A DNA stretch of 64,000 bases, taken from positions 1-64,000 of the forward strand of contig SAAO01000005.1 of assembly GCA_009929375.1 (NCBI GenBank). The letters run 5' to 3'. Source of the stretch: Bacteroidia bacterium (lineage in GTDB: Bacteria; Bacteroidota; Bacteroidia; Bacteroidales; Paludibacteraceae). The position numbers and the translations under genes are program-made. This document shows, piece by piece, positions 46,733 to 55,370 of the stretch. A model generated the notes under the pieces. It was not told where the DNA came from and ran no database searches. It saw only the letters and a list, made by a program, of their open reading frames with translations. Within the stretch, counting starts at the first letter, position 1, and the number at the start of each line of letters is the position of its first letter.

Positions 46733-49639
46733 ATGAAACGAATCTATTTTATTGCAGCAATATTATTGTTCTTAAATGTATCTGCCCGTGCTCAGGGTGA
46801 TAACTATTTTAAAAACAAACAATATTCAGTAGCTATAGCAGCTTATAACGACGAAGTTAAAACAAATCCGGAAAAATACCAGAATCTGGCAAAATCGTAT
46901 TTCGGAGTTCGAAATTTTCCTGCCGCTATCGAAGCTATGGAAAATTATAAAAGTAAATATGCCAAGGCAAATGTGGCTTATGCCGACTGGTTTATTGCTT
47001 TGCTTAAACGAAACGACAGCGAGTCTGTGGTTTTGCCGGTGAAAGGTCTTATTAATACTGCGGGTTCAGAGTCGGTTCCGCGTATTTCGGCGGATGGAAA
47101 CCGCTTATATTTTAAAGCCATAGATCGTGCCGGAGGTATGGGTGGCGAAGATATCTGGTATTCCGACAGGCAGGCCGATGGTAGCTGGGGAAAGCCAGTG
47201 TTGTTTTCCGATTTGAGCACAAATTCGCACGAAACGCTGTATTCTATCAGTGCCGACGGACGCGTAGCCATACTTTTTGGTAATTATACGGGTACTTTCG
47301 GCGATGGCGATTTGTTTTATTCTGTAAAATCGGGCAGTTCGTGGACAGTGCCCTGTAATCTTGGCGGCGCTATTAATACTAAAAAATGGGAAGCGCAGGC
47401 TGCCATCAGTCCCGATGGAAAGACCATTGTATTTATAACCTCAAACAAGTTGCCCGGATATGTGGGAGATAACGATTTGTATTTTTCACATTTGACCGAT
47501 AATGGCTGGACTAAACCTAAAAATCTTGGTACAAAGATAAATACCAAAGGCTCCGAAACTCGTCCTGCTTTTGCTTCCGATGGGAAAACCCTCTATTTTT
47601 CGTCCGATGGGCATATGGGCTTTGGCGGAACCGATATTTTTATGGTGCGTCGCCTCGACGATAGCTGGACAAACTGGACAGATCCGGTGAATCTGGGCCG
47701 ATATATAAATACATTGTTCGATGATCAGGATATTTCGGTAAATGCGAATGGTACAATTGGTTATACGGTTAAATATGATCAGCCCGGCGCTCCCGGCGAT
47801 TACGATATTTATCAGTTTGTAATGCCCGAGATTGCACGCCCCGATCAAACCATTAAACTTTATGGAAATGTGCTCAATGAAGTGGATTCGGCTGCAGCCG
47901 TGAATCTGAAAATCACCAATCTTCGCACTAACAAGGTGGAGGTTGTTACACCATCGCTTGCTTCCGACGGTTCGTATAGTGTAAATTTGCCTTTCGAAAA
48001 ATATCTTGTCGAAATTAATATGAAAGGATTTTTATATCACGCGGAGGAAATAGATCTTTCCGATCGCGCTTCCTTCCTGCCAAAATTCACTTTCAAGGAA
48101 AAAATCGGAGCAGAGTCGCAGGCCAAAATTGATCAATTATTGGTGAAGGTCGATACTTTTAATACGCAACTTGGTAAAATAAATAAGTCGGAATCGTATG
48201 ATCTTAAAAATACTTTTTCAGGCTACGATGATCTTTTGAATAATTACAAATCGACTCTTACCGATATTCAGAAAATTGTAAACGATCGCAAATATGCATG
48301 GCTGTCGGAAGAAACAAAGTATGTGGATGTGTTGCGTAACTTTAAAGTACAAAGAGCTTCGAAAGGTGCTACTTTCAAACTTGAGAATATCTTTTTTGAT
48401 CTTGGGAAATCAACGCTTAAGCCCGAATCGAAACCATCGCTCGACGATTTGTTCAATATTCTTCAGAAAAATCCTATCAGTATTGAGCTTGGCGGACATT
48501 CCGACAGTATTGGTTCGGCCGAAAGTAATCTTCAACTTTCTCAGGAACGTGTAAATTCCGTGAAAAACTATCTTGTAAACAAAGGAATAGCTACCGACAG
48601 GATAGTAGCCGTAGGATATGGAGAAGAAAAACCTGTAGCCACTAATGAAACTGACGAAGGTCGAGCTAAAAACCGCAGAGTAGAGGTGAAAATTATCGAA
48701 AAGGTTGTTCAGGGACGCGAAGGTGTCGAAAACGATTTGGTGGACAAACCTGCTGAGCCCGAAGCTGAAGTTGTGTTGCCAACTGCTGTGATAAGCGATG
48801 AGGAATTGGTGACTAAACTTCGTAAGGCTGCCAATGTGGGTGGAATGCCGGCCGATAGTCCCTGCAACGATAAACCTGTAGTATCGAAAACAAAATCATC
48901 GAAAACAAAAGTGATTCGCGAACGCAAAGTGCGCACTCCAAAAACGACCAAAATAAGAAAATCCCGTACTGCAAGAGTTAGTTCCTCGGGAGCGGCTGCG
49001 GCTGCATCGGGTAGCTCTGCTTCGGGTTCTTCAGCTTACATTGGCTCCGGCTCGGGTTTTGGAAGTAGCTTGTCGTTCGACGAATTCGAAAAAGACGATT
49101 ATATTTACCGACCTTTTACGGTAGGCGTTGAAAACTTCGGTACGCTCGATAATTCATCCTTTGCCGGATATAATTTACGATTGGTAAACCGCAAAAAACT
49201 CGAAAGCAGAGGCAAGGTTCGCGAACATAATTTTGCCTATTTCCCTTCAAACGATACTTACAGTTATGGTGCCGGGTATCAGTATTTACGTTTTATCTCT
49301 ATTAAGGACTGGACAAGTCTGCCTGTAGGTTTTGTGTGGGGATTCGAAGGAAAGTATTTTAAAAATAACGGACTGAACGGAACCACTGACGATAAAGGCT
49401 ATTTCGGAATTCCTGTCGGCTTTAAAGGTTTGATTGGCATCAGTAAGTTTGTGTTAAGTCCCGATGTGTATTATTATTACGGTTTGTATTCGCCAAAAGC
49501 GGAAACAAATATCGGGATTAAATCGAACTATTGGGGTGTCGGAGCAAATTTACGCTGGCGGTTTGTTTATGGCGGCGTGCACCTTAATGTTGGAAAAAGT
49601 ATAAATTATCTGGGCTTAAGAGCCGGGCTTACTTTCTGA
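46733..49639 (+). CDS. PD40/OmpA-family envelope protein with extra C-terminal barrel-like region
   Basis: The start at 46733 (968 residues) begins the signal peptide MKRIYFIAAILLF; an ATG three codons earlier is possible. A TPR-like N-terminus (about 25-80) is followed by PD40/WD40-like blades (about 100-370, with repeated SADG-x-x-LYF patterns). Next come a carboxypeptidase-regulatory-like domain (about 380-450) and an OmpA peptidoglycan-binding domain (about 545-655, with GHSDSIGS and RAKNRRVEV). To this point it resembles PorE of the T9SS. Unlike PorE it continues with a basic Ser/Gly/Ala-rich linker (about 720-790) and a Tyr/Gly-rich region (about 795-968) that looks like a beta-barrel. 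It probably links outer membrane and cell wall. Confidence 0.8.
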   Translation: MKRIYFIAAILLFLNVSARAQGDNYFKNKQYSVAIAAYNDEVKTNPEKYQNLAKSYFGVRNFPAAIEAMENYKSKYAKANVAYADWFIALLKRNDSESVVLPVKGLINTAGSESVPRISADGNRLYFKAIDRAGGMGGEDIWYSDRQADGSWGKPVLFSDLSTNSHETLYSISADGRVAILFGNYTGTFGDGDLFYSVKSGSSWTVPCNLGGAINTKKWEAQAAISPDGKTIVFITSNKLPGYVGDNDLYFSHLTDNGWTKPKNLGTKINTKGSETRPAFASDGKTLYFSSDGHMGFGGTDIFMVRRLDDSWTNWTDPVNLGRYINTLFDDQDISVNANGTIGYTVKYDQPGAPGDYDIYQFVMPEIARPDQTIKLYGNVLNEVDSAAAVNLKITNLRTNKVEVVTPSLASDGSYSVNLPFEKYLVEINMKGFLYHAEEIDLSDRASFLPKFTFKEKIGAESQAKIDQLLVKVDTFNTQLGKINKSESYDLKNTFSGYDDLLNNYKSTLTDIQKIVNDRKYAWLSEETKYVDVLRNFKVQRASKGATFKLENIFFDLGKSTLKPESKPSLDDLFNILQKNPISIELGGHSDSIGSAESNLQLSQERVNSVKNYLVNKGIATDRIVAVGYGEEKPVATNETDEGRAKNRRVEVKIIEKVVQGREGVENDLVDKPAEPEAEVVLPTAVISDEELVTKLRKAANVGGMPADSPCNDKPVVSKTKSSKTKVIRERKVRTPKTTKIRKSRTARVSSSGAAAAASGSSASGSSAYIGSGSGFGSSLSFDEFEKDDYIYRPFTVGVENFGTLDNSSFAGYNLRLVNRKKLESRGKVREHNFAYFPSNDTYSYGAGYQYLRFISIKDWTSLPVGFVWGFEGKYFKNNGLNGTTDDKGYFGIPVGFKGLIGISKFVLSPDVYYYYGLYSPKAETNIGIKSNYWGVGANLRWRFVYGGVHLNVGKSINYLGLRAGLTF

Positions 49640-49651
49640 TCCCGGTTTCTG

Positions 49652-49696
49652 AAACGGAGCGCGACAACGCTGTCGCTGCTCCGTTTATATGCTTTT
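49652..49696 (+). terminator. terminator of the PD40/OmpA gene
   Basis: The stem AAACGGAGC-GCGACA / TGTCGC-T-GCTCCGTTT (49652-49666 with 49671-49686) has one bulged T. A T tract follows after a few bases (49693-49698). Confidence 0.8.
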
Positions 49697-49768
49697 TTAC
49701 TGCTGCAGGCATTTATATACTTTATGCAAGGACTTATAAGTTGAAAAAATCAAAAAAGTTGAAAACTC

Positions 49769-49799
49769 TTTGTTGTTTCAAAATGATTGTCTATCTTTG
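49769..49799 (+). promoter_or_regulatory. promoter of rpsU
   Basis: TTTG (49769-49772), exactly 19 bp, then TATCTTTG (49792-49799): a perfect Bacteroidota consensus. It is 49 bp upstream of the rpsU start. Confidence 0.85.
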
Positions 49800-49848
49800 C
49801 AGTCCGAATTTAAAACTTAAAACAAAACATATTAAATAACTAATAATT

Positions 49849-50040
49849 ATGATCGTAGTACCCGTAAAAGAAGGCGAAAACATTGAAAGAGCATTGAAAA
49901 AATTCAAACGTAAATTTGAAAAAACAGGTGTTGTAAAAGAATTACGTCGTCGTCAGTGTTTCGACAAACCTTCGATTGTAAAACGCGAAGAAAAAATGCA
50001 CGCGGTTTATGTACAAAAAATGCAGTTAGGCGAAGAATAA
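49849..50040 (+). CDS. rpsU: 30S ribosomal protein bS21
   Basis: The 63-residue protein has the bS21 start MIVVPVKEGENIERALKKFKR and the basic ELRRRQCFDKPS segment. bS21 sits near the anti-Shine-Dalgarno end of 16S rRNA on the small subunit. It leads a likely operon with a tyrosine recombinase (75 bp later) and hpf, driven by the strong promoter just upstream. Confidence 0.97.
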   Translation: MIVVPVKEGENIERALKKFKRKFEKTGVVKELRRRQCFDKPSIVKREEKMHAVYVQKMQLGEE

Positions 50041-50115
50041 TTTCAAATAATTGTCGGGAGGCTTGTATTCCTGACAGATTTGTTTTATTTTCGTTGCAGA
50101 ATTGGACCTACGGTT

Positions 50116-50997
50116 ATGATAAACGAATTTCTGCAATATTTACAGTATGAGAAGAATTATTCCTCTCATACTGTTTTGTCGTATCATAACGATTTGTTAC
50201 AGTTTTGTGATTTTGTGCAGCAGGATCCCTGTCATTTCAGGATCGGGGCTGTGGAGTCGACCCACGTTCAGCAGTGGGTTTTGTTTTTAATGTCCGGTGG
50301 TTTAAAGCCTTCGTCGGTTTCCCGCAAAATATCTACGCTGAAGTCATTTTGGCGCTTTCTTCTCCGCAATGGGTTTGCGACCTCAAATCCGGTTTCCGGA
50401 GTCCTTTTGCCAAAGTCGTCAAAGCCGCTTCCTTCTTTCTTTAAGGATAATGAAATGTTGCAGGCGTTAGATGAAACTTTTCTGGCCGGAGATTTTGTGT
50501 CGGTTCGCAATCATCTGATTGTTTTTATATTGTATGCCACCGGTATGCGGCGGGCCGAGCTTTTGTTGCTTACCGATGACGACTTTGATCTTCAGGCTGG
50601 AACCGTAAAGGTGACCGGAAAAAGAAATAAACAACGTATTATACCTGTTGGGGCTGAACTTTCCGATAGAATAAAACATTATATAGATATAAGAAACAAA
50701 GAAGTCGGGAGCGTGCCCGGGCATTTCTTTGTTCGTTCTAATGCTAAAATGCTCTATCCCGAAATGGTATATAAGATTGTACAACAGTTTATGCTTCCGT
50801 TTGGCAGTCTGCCGAAAAAAAGTCCCCATGTGCTTCGTCATACATTTGCTACGGGTATTCTTAATCAGGGTGCCGATATCGATGCTGTGAAAGAATTGCT
50901 GGGACATTCAAGTCTTGCTGCCACGCAGGTGTATACTCACAGTACTTTCGACGAGCTATACAATATATATAAACAAGCCCATCCCCGGGCAAAATAA
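50116..50997 (+). CDS. xerC: tyrosine recombinase of the XerC/XerD type
   Basis: The 293-residue protein has the SAM-like N-terminal DNA-binding domain (about 1-85) and the catalytic domain with all expected residues: Arg145 in TGMRRAEL, Lys169 in VTGKRNK, His238 and Arg241 in HVLRHTFATG, His264 in LGHSS and Tyr273 in QVYTHS. Size and location in a conserved housekeeping operon indicate the resident recombinase that resolves chromosome dimers at dif, not a phage integrase. I chose the ATG at 50116; the longer frame adds 12 residues before the usual INEFLQYL start. Whether it is the XerC or XerD partner is less sure. Confidence 0.88.
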   Translation: MINEFLQYLQYEKNYSSHTVLSYHNDLLQFCDFVQQDPCHFRIGAVESTHVQQWVLFLMSGGLKPSSVSRKISTLKSFWRFLLRNGFATSNPVSGVLLPKSSKPLPSFFKDNEMLQALDETFLAGDFVSVRNHLIVFILYATGMRRAELLLLTDDDFDLQAGTVKVTGKRNKQRIIPVGAELSDRIKHYIDIRNKEVGSVPGHFFVRSNAKMLYPEMVYKIVQQFMLPFGSLPKKSPHVLRHTFATGILNQGADIDAVKELLGHSSLAATQVYTHSTFDELYNIYKQAHPRAK

Positions 50998-51000
50998 AAA

Positions 51001-51005
51001 GGAGG
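51001..51005 (+). promoter_or_regulatory. Shine-Dalgarno site of hpf
   Basis: GGAGG lies 5 bases before the ATG. Most genes of the window lack such a site, so its presence is informative. Confidence 0.75.
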
Positions 51006-51010
51006 TATTT

Positions 51011-51310
51011 ATGAAACTCAGGATTCAATCCATCAATTTTGATGCTACTACTGCTTTGGAAGCTTATATTGCGAAAAAGACTTCAAAGCTTGAAAAATTC
51101 TTTGACGAAATTGTAAATGTAGAAGTATATTTAAAGGTTGTAAAGCCCGAAACGGCTGCCAATAAAGAAGCAGAAATAAAAATATCAATACCGGGAGTGG
51201 ATTTTTTTGCCTCGAAAACATGTGATACTTTTGAGGAAGCTGTTGATCTTACAGTAGATGCTGTTGATAAACAAATAAGGAAGTATAAGGAAAAAATAGC
51301 AAACAAATAA
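51011..51310 (+). CDS. hpf: short ribosome hibernation-promoting factor
   Basis: The 99-residue product fits the short HPF/RaiA family, which binds the 30S decoding region in stationary phase and helps form inactive ribosomes. It begins MKLRIQSINFDATTALEAYI and keeps the conserved VEVYLKVVKPE and EEAVDLTVDAVDKQIRKYKEK segments. The ATG at 51011 is preceded by a good GGAGG (51001-51005), which is uncommon here and decides the start over a longer frame. It lies 13 bp after the recombinase gene, and the hairpin at 51358 ends the operon. Confidence 0.93.
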   Translation: MKLRIQSINFDATTALEAYIAKKTSKLEKFFDEIVNVEVYLKVVKPETAANKEAEIKISIPGVDFFASKTCDTFEEAVDLTVDAVDKQIRKYKEKIANK

Positions 51311-51326
51311 AATATTAAGCGAAATG

Positions 51327-51356
51327 TTTTGTAATCCAAAATATATTCGTACATTT
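51327..51356 (+). promoter_or_regulatory. promoter of the tRNA-tuf unit
   Basis: TTTG (51327-51330), 18 bp, then TACATTTG (51349-51356). The expected transcription start is a few bases later, inside the 5' arm of the hpf terminator. Confidence 0.7.
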
Positions 51357-51357
51357 G

Positions 51358-51392
51358 CAAGCCGTTTGAATAGCAGTATTTAAACGGCTTTT
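51358..51392 (+). terminator. terminator of the rpsU-xerC-hpf operon
   Basis: The 9-bp stem AAGCCGTTT/AAACGGCTT (51358-51366 with 51381-51389) is followed by TTT. It directly abuts the tRNA promoter, so a transcript begun there would lack part of the 5' arm and not be terminated. Confidence 0.75.
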
Positions 51393-51424
51393 TAAACTCT
51401 AATAACCTGAAAAGTCAGGACTTT

Positions 51425-51498
51425 GCCTCTTTAGCTCAGTTGGCCAGAGCACGTGATTTGTAATCTCGGGGTCGTTGGTTCGAATCCGACAAGAGGCT
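51425..51498 (+). tRNA. tRNA-Thr (anticodon TGT)
   Basis: A complete cloverleaf of 74 bases with acceptor GCCTCTT/AAGAGGC, D arm GCTC/GAGC and T arm GTTGG/CCGAC. The anticodon TGT is at 51459-51461. The anticodon stem CGTGA/TCTCG contains one T-T mismatch. CCA is not encoded. Confidence 0.95.
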
Positions 51499-51592
51499 CA
51501 AAATAATGAAAAGTTGATGATTGACAATTGATAATTAGCTTTTCATGACAGATTTTTGTCTGTGTTCATTTTTTTCAATTGTCATTTATTCT

Positions 51593-51675
51593 GGGCAGTT
51601 ACCAGAGTGGCCAAATGGGGCTGACTGTAACTCAGCTGTCTTTCGACTTCGGTGGTTCGAATCCATCACTGCCCA
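51593..51675 (+). tRNA. tRNA-Tyr (anticodon GTA)
   Basis: 83 bases with acceptor GGGCAGT/ACTGCCC, the long variable arm of class II tRNAs and anticodon GTA at 51627-51629. CCA is not encoded. Confidence 0.95.
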
Positions 51676-51772
51676 CAAAAAACGATGAGATGATGAGTTG
51701 ATATGTTGATGTGCTGATAAAATGCATATTTAATTATCACATTTTCATATTACCGCATTATCACATTAAATT

Positions 51773-51845
51773 GCGGAAGTAGCTCAGTTGATAGAGCATT
51801 AGCCTTCCAAGCTGAGGGTCGCGGGTTTGAGCCCCGTCTTCCGCT
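51773..51845 (+). tRNA. tRNA-Gly (anticodon TCC)
   Basis: 73 bases with acceptor GCGGAAG/CTTCCGC and anticodon TCC at 51806-51808. The T loop reads TTTGAGC instead of the usual TTCGANC. CCA is not encoded. Confidence 0.95.
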
Positions 51846-51901
51846 CTGTGAAAAGAGCGAATTGATTTTCGGTAAACAATACCGGTTTTTCGCTCTGACT
51901 T

Positions 51902-51973
<72 letters not shown>

Positions 51974-52029
51974 CAACTTTGTAAGCTTTTATAAAACATA
52001 TAAATTAATTATTAAATAATCTTTGAGTT

Positions 52030-53217
52030 ATGGCAAAAGAAAAATTTGACAGGTCAAAACCTCACGTAAACGTAGGTACCATTGGTCACGTTGACCACGG
52101 TAAAACTACATTGACCGCTGCAATTACTACAGTACTTGCTAAAAAAGGACTTTCTGAATTGCGTTCGTTCGATTCAATTGATAATGCTCCTGAAGAAAAA
52201 GAACGTGGTATTACTATCAATACTGCTCACGTTGAATATCAAACTGCTTCACGTCACTATGCACACGTTGACTGTCCGGGTCACGCTGACTATGTAAAGA
52301 ACATGGTTACTGGTGCTGCTCAAATGGACGGTGCTATCATTGTAGTAGCTGCTACTGATGGTCCTATGCCACAAACTCGTGAGCACATCCTTTTGGCTCG
52401 TCAGGTAAACGTTCCCCGTTTGGTTATCTTTATGAACAAATGTGATCAGGTTGATGACGAAGAAATGCTTGAACTTGTAGAAATGGAAATGCGTGAACTG
52501 CTTTCATTCTACGATTTCGATGGCGACAATACTCCTGTAATCCGTGGATCTGCTCTTGGTGGATTGAATGGTGTTCCACAATGGGAAGACAAAATCATGG
52601 AACTGATGGATGCTGTTGATACCTGGATTGAACTTCCTGAACGTGCTGTTGACAAACCATTCCTTATGCCTGTTGAAGACGTATTCTCGATCACTGGTCG
52701 TGGTACTGTAGCAACTGGTCGTATCGAAACCGGTATTATCAAAACAGGTGAAGAAGTTCAGATCATTGGTCTTGGACAGTCAGCTAAAAAATCAGTTGTT
52801 ACCGGTGTGGAAATGTTCCGCAAAATTCTTGACGAAGGTCAGGCTGGTGATAACGTAGGTCTTCTCCTCCGTGGTATCGACAAAGACGAAATCAAACGTG
52901 GTATGGTTATTACTCACCCGGGTAAAGTAACTCCTCACACTACTTTCAAAGCTGCAGCTTATATCCTGAAAAAGGAAGAAGGTGGTCGTCACACTCCATT
53001 CCACAACCGCTATCGTCCTCAGTTCTACATCCGTACATTGGACGTAACAGGTGAGATTACTCTTCCTGAAGGAACTGAAATGGTAATGCCAGGTGACAAC
53101 CTTGAAATTACAGTAACTCTTATCTACCCTGTAGCTTGTAACGTAGGTCTTCGTTTCGCTATCCGCGAAGGTGGTCGTACAGTAGGTTCAGGTCAGATTA
53201 CAGAACTGTTAGACTAA
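52030..53217 (+). CDS. tuf: elongation factor Tu
   Basis: The 395-residue GTPase delivers aminoacyl-tRNA to the ribosome. The G1 motif GHVDHGKT is at 19-26, the RGIT element near 60-63, DCPGH at 82-86 and NKCD at 137-140; domains II and III follow in full. Codon use is strongly biased toward a few codons, as expected for a highly expressed gene. It lies 56 bp after four tRNA genes and before tRNA-Trp and secE, and is probably transcribed with the tRNAs from the promoter at 51327. Confidence 0.98.
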   Translation: MAKEKFDRSKPHVNVGTIGHVDHGKTTLTAAITTVLAKKGLSELRSFDSIDNAPEEKERGITINTAHVEYQTASRHYAHVDCPGHADYVKNMVTGAAQMDGAIIVVAATDGPMPQTREHILLARQVNVPRLVIFMNKCDQVDDEEMLELVEMEMRELLSFYDFDGDNTPVIRGSALGGLNGVPQWEDKIMELMDAVDTWIELPERAVDKPFLMPVEDVFSITGRGTVATGRIETGIIKTGEEVQIIGLGQSAKKSVVTGVEMFRKILDEGQAGDNVGLLLRGIDKDEIKRGMVITHPGKVTPHTTFKAAAYILKKEEGGRHTPFHNRYRPQFYIRTLDVTGEITLPEGTEMVMPGDNLEITVTLIYPVACNVGLRFAIREGGRTVGSGQITELLD

Positions 53218-53255
53218 GATTTGAATCCCCTCAGGGGGACTAAAATACAAACAAA

Positions 53256-53284
53256 ACCCTCAACTCCCCTTTAGGGGTTGGGGG
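53256..53284 (+). terminator. hairpin after tuf
   Basis: A C-rich arm and a G-rich arm around TTTA form a stable stem (CTCCCC/GGGG with outer CAA/TTG), followed by GGGG and no T tract. It could shape processing between tuf and tRNA-Trp rather than end transcription. A smaller CCCC/GGGG hairpin lies at 53227-53237. Confidence 0.4.
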
Positions 53285-53290
53285 TCACAC

Positions 53291-53363
53291 ACGGGCGTAG
53301 CTCAGTTGGTAGAGCACTGGTCTCCAAAACCAGGTGTCGGGAGTTCGAGCCTCTCTGCCCGTG
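53291..53363 (+). tRNA. tRNA-Trp (anticodon CCA)
   Basis: 73 bases with acceptor ACGGGCG/TGCCCGT (final G-U pair), D arm GCTC/GAGC and anticodon CCA at 53324-53326. It lies between tuf and secE. CCA at the 3' end is not encoded. Confidence 0.95.
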
Positions 53364-53379
53364 CAAATTCTATTTATAT

Positions 53380-53568
53380 ATGAATCCAATTAACTATATC
53401 AAAGAGTCTTATTCAGAACTTGTTCAGAAAGTATCCTGGCCAACAAGCAAGGAGCTTACTAACAGCGCTGTTGTGGTTTTGATTGCTTCCATCATTATCG
53501 CATTGGTTGTTTGGGCTATGGACCTGAGTTTTGAAGCTATCATGACATTTATCTACGAGAAGCTGTAG
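53380..53568 (+). CDS. secE: preprotein translocase subunit SecE
   Basis: The 62-residue protein is the short single-helix SecE of the SecYEG channel. It has the amphipathic segment with KVSWPTSKEL (21-30) and one membrane helix (about 34-54). The ATG at 53380 is only 16 bp after tRNA-Trp; the longer open frame reads through the tRNA and is not real. nusG follows 27 bp later, the usual order. Confidence 0.95.
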   Translation: MNPINYIKESYSELVQKVSWPTSKELTNSAVVVLIASIIIALVVWAMDLSFEAIMTFIYEKL

Positions 53569-53582
53569 TAATTAATTTTTTT

Positions 53583-53589
53583 AGGAGGG
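53583..53589 (+). promoter_or_regulatory. Shine-Dalgarno site fixing the GTG start of nusG
   Basis: AGGAGGG lies 6 bases before GTG at 53596. The strong site explains how a GTG start works in a genome where such sites are rare. Confidence 0.7.
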
Positions 53590-53595
53590 TAAAAA

Positions 53596-54144
53596 GTGTC
53601 TGAGACAACAAATTTTAAATGGTACGTAATGCGTGCCATTAGTGGAAAAGAGAACAAGGTGAAAGAGTATATCGAAGCTGATATGCGAAATTCAGATCTT
53701 GGTCATTATGTTGCACAGGTATTAATACCAACTGAAAAGGTTTACCAGATTCGCAACGGCAAAAAAATTACAAAAGAACGTAGTTGTATGCCTGGATACG
53801 TGCTGATAGAAGCTGATCTGAATGGTGAAGTATCTCACCGCTTAAGAAATACCCCTAATGTTATCGGTTTTCTCGAAGAAAAAAACCACACTCCAATTCC
53901 GGTTCGTCAATCGGAAGTGAATCGTATTCTCGGTACTGTGGATGAAATGCAGGAAACAGGCGAAGAAATGCTTACACCATACTTCGTGGGTGAAAACGTA
54001 AAGGTTATTTTTGGTCCGTTTTCGGGCTTTAGTGGCGTGATCGAAGAAGTCAATTCGGAAAAGAAAAAACTTAAAGTTATGGTTATGATATTCGGACGGA
54101 AAACTCCGCTCGAATTATCGTTTACGCAAGTAGAAAAGGAATAA
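53596..54144 (+). CDS. nusG: transcription termination/antitermination factor NusG
   Basis: The 182-residue protein has the NGN domain (about 5-110, starting with FKWYVMRAISGKENKVKEY and containing CMPGYVLIEADL) and a C-terminal KOW domain (about 130-182, GENVKVIFGPFSGFSG). NusG binds RNA polymerase, increases elongation rate and couples to ribosome or Rho. It begins with GTG, supported by the Shine-Dalgarno site just upstream. A small hairpin (54147-54166) separates it from rplK. Confidence 0.97.
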   Translation: MSETTNFKWYVMRAISGKENKVKEYIEADMRNSDLGHYVAQVLIPTEKVYQIRNGKKITKERSCMPGYVLIEADLNGEVSHRLRNTPNVIGFLEEKNHTPIPVRQSEVNRILGTVDEMQETGEEMLTPYFVGENVKVIFGPFSGFSGVIEEVNSEKKKLKVMVMIFGRKTPLELSFTQVEKE

Positions 54145-54146
54145 AC

Positions 54147-54166
54147 CCGACCTTGTTACAAGTCGG
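54147..54166 (+). other. small hairpin between nusG and rplK
   Basis: CCGA-C-CTTG pairs with CAAGTCGG around TTA, with one bulged C. There is no T tract after it, so it is more likely an RNA structure in the rplK leader, perhaps for L1-type feedback or processing, than a terminator. Confidence 0.35.
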
Positions 54167-54200
54167 TCATTCCTGTTTTAACATCAAAAATTAAATAATT

Positions 54201-54644
54201 ATGGCTAAAGAGATTGCTGGACTTATTAAATTGCAGATTAAAGGAGGTGCGGCAAACCCATCTCCCCCTGTAGGACCTGCACTTGGTTCTAAAGGGATCA
54301 ATATTATGGAGTTTTGCAAACAATTTAATGCCAGAACCCAGGACAAACCAGGTAAAGTATTACCTGTTGTCATCACCTATTATACTGACAAGTCGTTCGA
54401 CTTTGTGGTAAAAACTCCTCCTGTTGCCATTCAACTTATGGAAGTTGCTAAACTTAAAGGCGGTTCAGCTGAACCAAACCGTAAGAAAGTAGCCGAAATC
54501 AGCTGGGAACAGGTTGAAACTATTGCCAAAGATAAAATGGTCGATCTGAATTGTTTTGAATTAAATGCAGCTATGAAAATGGTTGCAGGTACAGCTAGAA
54601 GTATGGGTATTACCGTAAAAGGTACATTTCCGGGTATTAATTAA
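54201..54644 (+). CDS. rplK: 50S ribosomal protein uL11
   Basis: The 147-residue protein begins [20 protein letters not shown] and has the proline-rich [23 protein letters not shown] stretch that links its two domains (about 22-44). It sits at the base of the L7/L12 stalk on 23S rRNA. It is followed after 18 bp by rplA. Confidence 0.98.
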   Translation: MAKEIAGLIKLQIKGGAANPSPPVGPALGSKGINIMEFCKQFNARTQDKPGKVLPVVITYYTDKSFDFVVKTPPVAIQLMEVAKLKGGSAEPNRKKVAEISWEQVETIAKDKMVDLNCFELNAAMKMVAGTARSMGITVKGTFPGIN

Positions 54645-54662
54645 TAAACACTTCAATTCAAA

Positions 54663-55358
54663 ATGAGTAAACTGACAAAGAATCAAAGGTTAGCTTTAGA
54701 AAAAATTGAAGCAGGAAAAACCTATTCACTAAAGGAAGCAGCTGCACTGGTTAAAGAAATTTCTACAACCAAGTTCGATGCCTCCGTAGATATTGATGTA
54801 CGCTTAGGTGTTGACCCACGTAAAGCCAACCAAATGGTTCGCGGTGTAGTATCGCTGCCAAATGGTACCGGAAAACAAGTAAGGGTTCTTGCATTATGTA
54901 CTCCCGATCAGGAAGCTGCGGCTAAAGAAGCCGGAGCCGACTATGTAGGTCTCGATGAATATATCGAAAAAATTAAAGGAGGCTGGACTGATGTTGATGT
55001 GATCATCACAATGCCGGCTATCATGGGTAAATTAGGAGCTTTAGGTCGCGTACTCGGTCCACGTGGATTGATGCCAAACCCTAAAAGTGGTACTGTTACC
55101 AATGAAGTAGGCAAAGCCGTGAAAGAGGTAAAACAAGGTAAAATCGACTTCAAAGTAGATAAATATGGTATCGTACATACTTCGGTAGGTAAAGTATCAT
55201 TTACTGCTGAAATGGTTGTTGAAAATGCCAAAGAATTTATTTCTACACTGATGAAACTGAAACCAACTTCAGCAAAAGGTACTTATGTAAAGAGCATTTA
55301 TCTTTCAAGCACAATGAGTGCGGGTATTAAAATTGACCCAAAATCAGTTGAAGAATAA
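54663..55358 (+). CDS. rplA: 50S ribosomal protein uL1
   Basis: The 231-residue protein has the uL1 two-domain layout, including [13 protein letters not shown] and the signature [18 protein letters not shown]. It forms the mobile L1 stalk at the E site, and in many bacteria represses its own operon by binding the leader mRNA. rplJ follows after 12 bp. Confidence 0.98.
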   Translation: MSKLTKNQRLALEKIEAGKTYSLKEAAALVKEISTTKFDASVDIDVRLGVDPRKANQMVRGVVSLPNGTGKQVRVLALCTPDQEAAAKEAGADYVGLDEYIEKIKGGWTDVDVIITMPAIMGKLGALGRVLGPRGLMPNPKSGTVTNEVGKAVKEVKQGKIDFKVDKYGIVHTSVGKVSFTAEMVVENAKEFISTLMKLKPTSAKGTYVKSIYLSSTMSAGIKIDPKSVEE

Positions 55359-55370
55359 AATTAAAAGTTT

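Noticed and set aside
50116-50997. Tyrosine recombinase considered as an integrase of a mobile element
   Set aside because: It sits in a conserved rpsU-hpf housekeeping context, has XerC/D size, and no attachment repeats or cargo genes are adjacent.
53278-53379. Longer secE frame starting inside or before tRNA-Trp
   Set aside because: It reads straight through the tRNA gene, and the ATG at 53380 begins the normal SecE N-terminus.
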